Assembly (NCBI RefSeq): GCF_000204055.1
Contig: NW_006768769.1
Coordinates: 2,411,942 to 2,475,941 of the forward strand
DNA from: Melampsora larici-populina 98AG31
Lineage: Eukaryota > Basidiomycota > Pucciniomycetes > Pucciniales > Melampsoraceae
DNA length: 64,000 bases
Direction: 5' to 3'
Part shown: positions 55,515-64,000 of the stretch, in pieces
Position numbering within the stretch: the stretch's first letter is position 1
Layout: the number at the start of each line of letters is the position of its first letter
Translations under genes and position numbers: made by a program
The notes under the pieces: model-generated
Database searches by the model: none
What the model saw: the letters and a program-made list of their open reading frames with translations, nothing else
What the model was told of the DNA's origin: nothing

Positions 55515-55957
55515 TACGAGTTATAGTTTAGATAGGAATCTATAACACTTGAAATAAAAGAAAAATGTAATATTGAATTCCCACATTCAGATATCCCAAA
55601 AGTTGAGAATGGAAAGAAAGTGAGATTGGAATTCATGAAAATTCAAAAACTCTTCATCCCAATTTTTAAAGATTTCAATTATCAAAGTTTATTATTTTCA
55701 AAAAAAAAGGTAGAGAAAGAAAGAAAGAAACCAACTCAAGTCAAATTGGTGTTCACATAGTTTGATTATCAGAAATTACAATTACAATTTATTTAGATGA
55801 ATTGTATTACCAGCAGTGAAAAAAAAATGAAGATTATAGATTGAGATTTTTGAATCTTAGAAAAAATGATTCTAGTAGTTTATCTGACCAAAATGTTCAT
55901 GATCATTTAATTTACAAGACATATTGAGGTAAAGAAAAACAATTGATAGATTGATGA

Positions 55958-57601
55958 TTAAGATAAGTAACGAAATTTATCACCCAAGACTCTTTCCTTT
56001 GTGATTCTTTGTTTTAAAGGTTTTCCTCTTTTGGTCTTCAATGGTAATTCACGAAAATCAGATCCATCAAATTTAATTGAACCCACCCCATCTGGATCCC
56101 ATCCATCTGGATGTAAGCTTCCAAAATTGTTTGGGTTTTGAATCACTACTTGTGGTTTAGGACCCCATGCTCTTCCATAATAGGTTGTAGCTGCAGGAAC
56201 CCCATGAAGGTCAACAAAATTTGGTGAATCAAATACAAAGATTGAATCTAAATGTCCTGGTGATCCAGCATCATTAGCTGTGATCCTGAAAAGAAAAAAA
56301 AATAAAATCATCATCAGTTTATCTTCTTTCAAATCTAGATCTCCTTTAATTCAATCTATTGGAATGAAGTTTGAGAAAATCTTACTAACTCTTGTACTCC
56401 TCCTTTGTTGGGTTTGATTCCAATCACACAGTTATCATAAAAGCTTCTTCCACCACCAAAGATGAAGTCTAAAGTATCTCATTTAGATTTCTTAAATATA
56501 CTTAAGAAACGGTAATCAGGATCAAAAACAGACTCACCAATCGCACCTTCTATATAACATCCAAAGAAATAATGAGTTCCTCTGTAATCATACAATGTAT
56601 CTTGGAAACCAAGAAAGGCACATCGATCATAAACTGTAGTGTTTGTAATAGTTTTTAAGATTCAAGAAGAGAATGTTCGGATCAGCTTGTAATTTTTTGG
56701 CAAAAAGATATCATTGAAAAGTCTTTGAGGATTTTAAGGGGAATTGATCGAGATATGAACGTACTGTGATTGTCTCCATTAGCAGTCAGGGCTACCGCCT
56801 GAAAACCCGGTCCAAACGTGTTTTGGAATGTTCTTCGAAGAAAATCACAATCAGATCGGTGAGCATCTTTGGTCCTGAGTAATTGTTGAGATCTTTAGTA
56901 AAGCTTACATGCTATAGACGTTCACACTAAGATTGTTTGATTGAGTTAGAAGAAGTCACAACCCAAAGACTGACGATAATGATCCCTAAAGATATATTTA
57001 CTTACTTTGGTACATTGATACGTAAGGCTGAGGAAGTCCCAGTTCCTTTCACTGAAGAAACGATGGTAACCAAATTATCCAGATATGATTTCTTAGTACC
57101 ACCTTCTCCTTGGATTATGATTCCCTGTAAATCAAACCTAAACCCATCAATGATCTTATTCTTGAAGACTTGGAGGTAGGACTTACGTCTTCATAATCAT
57201 TCAACTTTGCATTATCGTAGTAAACACCTGAATCGAGTTGGTTGGTCGGTTGAGTTCATCAGATTATCATCCGTCATTTTATCTCTCCAAGATTGATGTT
57301 TACTTACCTTTCTTTAAGAATATAAACTGTTTTCCTTTCCTTCCTTTCAATTGGGTAAATGCGGCCGATAAGCTAAAAAGAATTTTAAGATGTAAAAATC
57401 AAGAATTAGATAATTAAAGGTTTTCAAAGGTAAATCTGATCTATTCGGTGGTTACTTCACTTACGTTCCTTTTCCTGGTTTGACCACTATGGTACCCGGA
57501 GGAAGATTAGTTTCTGAGAATCTCTCACAGATAACTTGAGCAATTATGATTGAGAGAATGAAAAAGATTTCAAAGCTTTTATGATTGGATCCAAAGTTCA
57601 T
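55958..57601 (-). CDS. Secreted pectin methylesterase (CE8), 316 aa, 9 exons
   Basis: Exons: 57601-57465, 57372-57308, 57227-57187, 57124-57006, 56926-56909, 56832-56765, 56633-56538, 56468-56390 and 56285-55958. They sum to 951 bases (317 codons) with matching phases. An N-terminal signal peptide is visible (KSFEIFFILSIIIAQVIC). Family motifs in order: GIIIQGEG, GPGFQAVAL (oxyanion Gln), LGFQDTLYDY (Gln and acid Asp), YIEGAIDFIFGGG (nucleophile Asp), YYGRAWGPKPQVVI (Arg/Trp). All catalytic residues are present and the length is usual for the family. It removes methyl esters from homogalacturonan outside the cell, loosening plant cell wall for other pectinases. Exon 5 is only 18 bp. The acceptor of exon 6 was chosen because it gives the conserved NTFGPGFQAVAL context. 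Confidence 0.88.
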
Positions 57602-59783
57602 GATTATAGCTTATGAAAATTATAGTAGAAATTCACAATACGATAAAGTGTATATGAAGGAAGCAAAGGTGGAAGGAAGTTTATGATTGAAGATGATCTT
57701 ATAAACTAACAAAATCACAGTAAGAGCAAGTCCGTGACGGAATGACTCAAGTCCCAACTTCAGGAAAGATATAAGTAGGCAATTATGTGCCCAGACTTGA
57801 GACAATTGATTAACTTTGAATTATGAAAACTTGAGACAAATTGATAGACTTTGGTTTGTTGAAACTAGAGACATGGATACGATTCTTCTTTTAAAGGAAA
57901 TCTGTTCTACTTTACTTTTCTCACCTTCACTGCTGCACTGCAAAAATATGCGCAGGCGGTGCGTTGCCGTTGATGAAAATTTAAATGATCTACTTGTTGC
58001 TGTAGTCTTAGAGCTACACTCAATTCGGTTGTCGGCTCCGGGTGAAGGAGGGAGTCCTTTACATAATTTTTAAATCCTTCGCGATCGGGTTATGATGTTT
58101 AAAATTTCTCAATCCTATATAGATGCCTCTTATAAGATCAACACCAAACTCTTTTGTTTCTTTGACAAAGACACAAACAATTGTTTGCGTAGTTCTATAC
58201 GTGTGATCAAGTCTCACTTAAGTTCGGCAAATGTAACCTGCAAGCCTCAAGACCAAGTCTCAGGATCGATTTTTCAAAAACCCATTTGAAATGGTTTATA
58301 AAATTCAATTATGTGTTCATATCGACATGAAACCCCCATCCAAAGTTCAAACATATATATGTAAAACCAATTTCAAAAAAGCTTCACCGAGCTTTGCCCT
58401 GCAAATTCAAGTCATGATTCGGCTTGGAATTCTTGTCAAGCTTTATGAGATAATGACTGTAAATAGAGAATCTACATAAAGCTTCAAGACATAAAAAAAC
58501 ATATACAAACATCTAAAGACAAATCCCACTCAGTCTTTTTTTTCCTTTTCCAAATCCGAGACCTTTACATAATAAATTTCTTCTTGTTTCAATCCATGAT
58601 CTTAAATCCATACCATCAGTTCAACTTCTAAAAGAAATCCAATTTCAATTCCAAATCATAAACCATTAACTTTATCCACATATATTAAGTAAAAGATCTT
58701 TGATGTAACCATTTTTTTCATATAGACTACTTATTTACAAGAAACAAGATCTATCTAAGTATTAATTCCAAGAGTTAACTTGTCAATTCTTTAAGATAAG
58801 TTTATCATCTATTAAGTAAAATATATAGCTGGTCAAATAATATGAGACAAACCAAACCAAAGAAAACAGTTTCTTTCAAAAAAAACAACACCTTGTAGAA
58901 AACCCACTTGAAAAATAAGTTAAGTAAAATCAACTTATCAACCAACCACAAAGTTGTCACTATTTTAATCAACAACATATCTTTTGTTTCTCTGATTACA
59001 ATAAATACAGCCCAAGGCCATACATGTTAAAAATGGTACATTGAAGAAGAATTGTGGTATGATGTCCATTGGTCAAATATCCATGTATTTTTTTCATCCA
59101 CTTCAAGTTCCAGAGTATACCTATGATGTATAATCATTCTTATATTTCTTTATTCAACATACCCTCAAGACCTCAACCCAACTCTCAAAACCCCACTTCG
59201 GTACCTTCTATGGAAAACTCTCTTTTTTCACATACACAGACAAACAAAACAAAACACACCATACTTTTTTTAAGTTTCTTTCTTCTCATCAAAAAAAAAG
59301 ACAAAGAAAAAAATAAGAAGAGAGAGAGAGAGGAATTTTATAGATACAGAGAGAGAGAAAGAGAGAAAGAGAGAGATACAATATCATAAGTCTTATTTAA
59401 ATATATATTGAATATTTTGATATTTATATATATATATAATATTGATGTATATTTATATATAGACTTACAGATACTTTGAAGTTTTGATTTTCATTTGTTT
59501 AAATTAACTATTATCATCATCATCATGAAAGAAAAAAAAATTGACCATTGATTCATTAAATAAAAAAGAAAGAGAAATGAAAATAAAAATAAAAAATGAA
59601 AAAATGAAAATGAGAAAATGAAGAAGAAAAACATAACAAAAAAGAAAAAAGAAAAAAGAAACCTATCAAAGTACCTGCCTGCCCTAGTACTACCCCCAAA
59701 CCAAAAAAGAAGAAAGAAAGAAAAAGAAAAGAAAATCCCAAGATCTCATGTTTGAAAAATTCGATTTAAATGTTTTTTCTCTC
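57602..59783. other. Intergenic; microsatellites, no gene seen
   Basis: A GA-rich simple repeat lies at about 59318-59378 and a TA-rich one at about 59400-59462. Poly-A/GAAA stretches at 59570-59740 produce artificial Phe-rich frames. No conserved coding segment. Confidence 0.5.
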
Positions 59784-61802
59784 TTAACCATTCAGGACTT
59801 TATTCGAATTCTTAACTTTAACTTCTTCCAAAGCTTTTTCAACCCAAGCAATCATATCTACTTGATTTTCCGAATTTTGTACCAAGAATTGATGATTCAA
59901 TAAATCTTTATAAGTCGGTCGATCATCTGGATTCTTCTCTAAACAATCTTTAACAAACTCTTTGGCTTGTTTCGAATATCGATCTGGAAGTGAAGGTGGG
60001 TCACCATGTACGATGGCATTTAATTGTGCAAAGATATTCGAATACGTTTCAGGTGGATATGGATAATGACCAATAGCGAATTCAATGATAGATAATCCTA
60101 ATGACCAAACATCTGATGCTACTGTATATGCTGAAACTGATCCAGCTTGTTCTCCTTGAATCCTTTCGGGTGCCATGTATGATTGACATCCTATATTCGT
60201 TTTGGCCAATGATCTTTCTAGTTGTCCAGATACACCAAAATCACATAATTTAGTTTGACCTCTTCTATTAATCAATACATTCGTAGGTTTCACATCTGAT
60301 CCGAACCAAAAAAATTACAAAGATGAGTCAACTTTCTTTTTTCTACTTTGACTTACTGAGAATAACTTACCTCGATGCATCGTTTGTAATTCATCTTTTA
60401 AAAACCGAAGTCCTTCAACCACTTGACCAGTAACGACAGCTAAAACTTCTTCAGGTACATCAGCACCTGCTAATTTATCTAAACTACCACCATCCATATA
60501 CTCCATACAATAATAAACACATGATTCAATAAAGAATGCACCATAAAATTCTACTATCGTGTCTGATGTGGCTCTATGTAAAATATCTAATTCAGTTAAA
60601 ATCGCTTTTAATTTAGAATGATCTAATTCTAATCTAATTTCCTATGAAAGACAAAAACAAAACAAAATCAGAACAAATCACTTCAATTTTCCTTTAAATC
60701 TTCTACTCAATTGAAAAAAAACACATCAATTTTCAAACTTACTTTCATTGCCATAATCACTTTAGTAGGTTTATGAAACACTTTTTGAACCGTACCATAA
60801 TTTCCTTTTCCCAATTCTTCCAATAAATCAATTTCTTCCATATTAATCTTAAATGATGATCCATTAGTGAAATCAACTCCTTTAGCATGTAAGACTGCTT
60901 TTCCTCCAAAATTTAAACTTCCATTTGGATCTACGATTTTCGAAAAATTTGAAAATGGCGTAGGACCTCCTACACCCAAGAATTTAGGTCGTTCAGCAAA
61001 ATTCACAGATGGTGATGATGATGATGATGAACTAGTTGATTGAGTCATGTCTCCCAATCTCATCATCGGTTTTTGTCGTCTTTGTGACATACTAGGTTGT
61101 AAGAGTGGTGGTTTTGATTTAAGGTTTGTGTTTGTTAATGATGGTGTAGAAGATGATGAAGTTAAGCTTGGAGGTGTTGGATGAGTTGAAGAAGGGTTTG
61201 AAAGGTTGGGTAATTGTGCTTTTGGACCCATGAAAGCTGTTGGATCGAGTCGTTGATCAGGTCTCATTGATGGAGATTGATCATGTCGTTTAGCCATCTG
61301 AAGAAATCAATCAAGAAGATCATAAGATATCAGATCGAATGATTTGAATCGGTAGAAACAAATAAGGATAGTCACTTACAGCTGCCATCTTAGCAGCTAA
61401 CCCAGGTGGAACTTTGACACCAGTAAGATTACCATTAACCGAACGAGAGATTGAAGATGATCGAGTGAGTACTGAAGTGTTTGAACTAAGTGATCCTGGT
61501 GTCATTGTCGTTGTTGTTGTTGGTGAAGCGATTGTGTTTGAAATAGGTTCAGTAGGTGATATAGGTAATTTTGAAAAGTTCGGAATCAAATGATCCATTG
61601 GATCTGTAGTTGTAGCTGAACTAGGAGTTGGAGTTAAAGGTGAAGTGATTGAGAGTGAAGGTAAATCTAAAGTTGAGATTGAAGGTAATGAGGATGGTGC
61701 TTTGCATGATGGTGAAGCAGGAGTGGTGGTGGTGGTTGTACTTGGAGCTGATGATGGGATGCCTTGATGGTTTGTCATTGGATTCAACTTATTTGAATTC
61801 AT
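59784..61802 (-). CDS. PBS2: MAP kinase kinase of the Pbs2/HOG type (586 aa)
   Basis: Exons 61802-61380, 61297-60743, 60641-60371 and 60295-59784 total 1761 bases (587 codons). A long Ser/Thr/Pro-rich N-terminus (1 to about 290) precedes the kinase domain: Gly-rich loop LGKGNYGTV (about 300), MAMK lysine (326), EYMDGGSLDKL, HRDVKPTNVLI (about 415-425), DFG (about 435), activation segment SLAKTNIGCQSYMAPERI, DVWSLGLSI and DRPTYKDLL. The SLAKTNIGCQSYMAPERI segment is typical of Pbs2/Wis1 MAPKKs, with Ser and Thr (about 445 and 449) as the phosphorylation sites for the upstream MAPKKK. It should phosphorylate a Hog1-type MAPK in osmotic and stress signalling. The docking N-terminus is low complexity, as in other fungi. 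Confidence 0.9.
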
Positions 61803-61825
61803 TGAGTTGGATTTGACTATTCCTC

Positions 61826-61873
61826 TTGTTGACCTTCCTGTTGACCTTCTTGTTGACCTTCCTGTTGACCTTC
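61826..61873. repeat. 12-bp tandem repeat upstream of the MAPKK gene
   Basis: Four copies of YTGTTGACCTTC lie in the 5' leader side of the MAPKK gene, 25-70 bp before its ATG. Confidence 0.75.
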
Positions 61874-62440
61874 TTCGTTAGCTTTTGATTGAGTTTGATT
61901 GATTGAGTTTGATTGGTAATCTTGATGGATTGGATTTGGCTTATGTTTTGAGTGTTTGAATCAATCGAAATCGTTGATCAGATGAGCTGTGTTAAAGTAG
62001 TCCGAGTTGATTATCTAACTTCTTCAATCAATCAATCAATCATTGAGAAATGGCTTACCAGTCTTGGTGCTATAAACTACACCAATCACTCCAATGAACT
62101 TGACTCTTGAAGCAGAAGTAATCTAAATTCGATTCCTAGAGTGAGTATGTAGTGACAGTCTGAGTCCAGTCTATCAATTTCAATTTCAATTTCAAGATAC
62201 AGCCGATGTGACAAATAATGGTTTTTTATTTATTTTATTTTTTTTCTCCCAGATTTTACTGGGTTTCTGACTTTCAATTTCTTTGAGCTTTTGGACTGAG
62301 CCGTGGGTTATGATCTTGATTCCCTGTTGCACATCAATCTTGCGACCATGCTCTCTAATGACTTATTCCTCGTCCGAGCAGGTTTTCTAATCGGCGATCC
62401 CTCGTTCGAGACTCACGAACGAGACACCCACTGCACTGCG
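61874..62440. other. Divergent promoter region between MAPKK and the 62.4-kb gene
   Basis: Contains CAATCAATCAATCAATCATT near 62025 and a T-rich stretch at 62220-62250. No gene assigned, although the frame of the next gene is open upstream to other ATGs at 62303 and 62348. Confidence 0.4.
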
Positions 62441-64000
62441 ATGGAGTCGCCGGCCGGAACGAGTGATGGGAGAAAATGCGATGACGAAATCTTTTCTTGG
62501 ATTCCTTTGAAGACGTGGTTATCAACCAATATCCCATTTCTTGTCAAATCGTTCTCGGGAACATCATATCGACTTCAAGCTCATATCAGTCAGTACTTAA
62601 TTGTTTTTCGGTGTTGATCGCACGCTGACCTGTGATTAGCATTTGCCAGAAATGCCATATGAACCCATTCGAAATTTCATCCATGAGGACGAGAATCCCG
62701 ATGAAGGTGAGTTTGGTCACTCAGAACATATCAATTGCTTTGTTTCAAGCAGCTGATCTCCTTCTCTTGCAGTGTTTGATCCGCCGTATTTGATTGCAGA
62801 CGGAGACGACGCCCCAGCGCGTCATCCGACACTCGAGCGCCTCTGGCGTCAAGGAACGGAAAGTCGTTGGCTGATGGAGGAAAGCCAAAGCTTCACTATC
62901 GGTGTCACTTTCAAGATTCACACCAACGATATCGTTGAGGTAACCCCTGGAATGGCTAAATCCTCTTCTACTTCGAAAGTGACCGCCGCGAAAAAACAAG
63001 CTGCACCACCTCCTGTTTTCGCTGTCATCGACTCCTCAGACTTCAAAGATGGACAGGTCTTAGACTTCAAAGTCTTCCTGTACGGGAAGTCTTTGAATGA
63101 GCTGAAGGAGTTTGTTAGCGACGTGTGCGACCGTTATTTCACCGGGATTAAGAAGGTGGTTCTCAACAGCGTGTTGGCCCCTTTGCTCAACTGGAATGCC
63201 AGCGTTGGATCGAAGAAAACGAAGTTAATCGATTTCAAATCATATCAAGAGTTTGTTGTCAATTTGGGCAAAAGTCGTAGCTCGAAAGGAAATATCAACA
63301 TCATTTTAGAGAAGGCGCAAGTCAAGCAGAAGAAGAACGCTCAGGTGAGTGTTCTTCTATAACGAATTTTCTCTTTGGGTTACGTAACTGACTCGAGCTA
63401 TGAACACCTCTAGGCTACTGGCGCGATGGCTTATATCCAAGGAACCGCTGGGGCCAACCCGATGGCAGCGGAACTAGCGGCATCAAAGGAGGCCACCGCG
63501 GCGGCTCAAGAAGAGACCTCCGTACGTACCTTTGAGCTGTGACATGGTCTCATACCTGGGATTAACTTTTTAAATGTGATAATGATCTCTTCTAGGCGGT
63601 GAAAGCAGCCAAAGACTTGGAACTCGAGGCAGCTACGATTTACCAGGAACATCTCGAAAAAGCCCTGGGCGGTGATGGCGTGATCTTAACGGCCCCATGG
63701 GACCCGAATTTCTTTTACCGTTTCTCGCATCGATGTGCGTTCATTTGGGCTACCGCGGTGGTAAGTGTTTACCTTAGGTTTTATCTTGCATTGGTCACCC
63801 AATTCTCATTTAATATTACCTTCCAGCGCGATGGGCTCACCTCCCGCGGGATACCTCCGAACACCGCCGAGTACAAGAGGGAGATGTTCAAAAACACGGT
63901 CCTTCATAACAGCATGAACATTGACAACCGTGTCAAGAAGCGCTACCCCGTCCCATCGCCAACTCCCAACGTCACTACCTCGAGAGTCAGCAATCGACGC
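62441..64000 (+). CDS. Unrecognised multi-exon gene, 5' part (runs off the window)
   Basis: Exons 62441-62588, 62650-62706, 62773-63344, 63414-63521, 63596-63760 and 63827 to beyond 64000. All phases match and the reading frame is open to the window end. The product starts MESPAGTSDGRKCDDEIF, has an acidic segment (FIHEDENPDEVFDPP), a beta-rich middle (PVFAVIDSSDFKDGQVLDFK, then LLNWNASVGSKKTKLIDFKS), an Ala/Glu-rich helical stretch (MAAELAASKEATAAAQEETS), then FYRFSHRCAFIWATAV and RDGLTSRGIPPNTAEYKREM. I do not know the function. The style suggests a lineage-specific family. The start is uncertain because in-frame ATGs also occur at 62303 and 62348. Confidence 0.65.

Noticed and set aside
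59556..59741. Phe/Leu-rich minus-strand frame
   Set aside because: It is the translation of A/G-rich simple sequence and carries no coding signal.

Overview
The window looks like a transposon-choked stretch of a rust fungus genome (Pucciniales, probably Puccinia-like). This is an inference from gene style. Host genes have many short GT-AG introns, one encodes a Pbs2-type MAP kinase kinase, and one encodes a secreted pectin methylesterase. The mobile elements are Helitron, hAT, Ty1/copia, gag-only LTR elements and many MITEs. No rRNA, tRNA or CRISPR was found.

Layout. 1-0.5 kb: 3' end of a flavin amine-oxidoreductase gene. 1.2-2.2 kb: traces of an unrecognised gene. 2.4-3.1 kb: degenerate C-rich repeats. 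3.4-9.4 kb: a decayed Helitron with an auxiliary ORF and a Rep/helicase ORF broken by TGA codons and one frameshift. 9.9-16 kb: at least four copies, in alternating orientation (+,-,+,-), of a small two-part beta-rich module. 16.3-17.2 kb: an 8-bp-TSD MITE sitting on the edge of a second TIR element. 17.5-24.0 kb: a minus-strand LTR element that carries only gag, with two related TA-MITEs inside one LTR. 24.0-28.5 kb: remnants of a multi-pass membrane gene and a pair of 327-bp inverted arms, one of them split by a Tourist-like MITE.

29.1-42.0 kb is a three-layer nest: a TIR element contains a hAT (30976-41985), and the 3' end of the hAT transposase is split by a complete Ty1/copia element (34988-41542, TSD TTTTC). 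42.1-47.7 kb is a second nest: an inverted-repeat element whose left arm is split by a 0.73-kb TIR element (itself holding a MITE) and whose right arm is split by a second, more intact hAT (43494-47468).

48.2-50.1 kb holds an eight-exon gene for a 445-residue protein with seven predicted membrane segments. 51-55.5 kb has no convincing protein gene. It holds a fold-back element and two diverged copies of a ~0.65-kb unit that share a hairpin with two compensatory base-pair changes. The right end is a host gene block: pectin methylesterase (55958-57601, minus), Pbs2-like MAPKK (59784-61802, minus) and the 5' part of a multi-exon gene of unknown function (62441 to beyond the window, plus).

Exon models for the 7TM, pectin methylesterase, MAPKK and 62.4-kb genes were assembled by eye from splice sites. 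The exon lengths sum to whole codons in every complete model.
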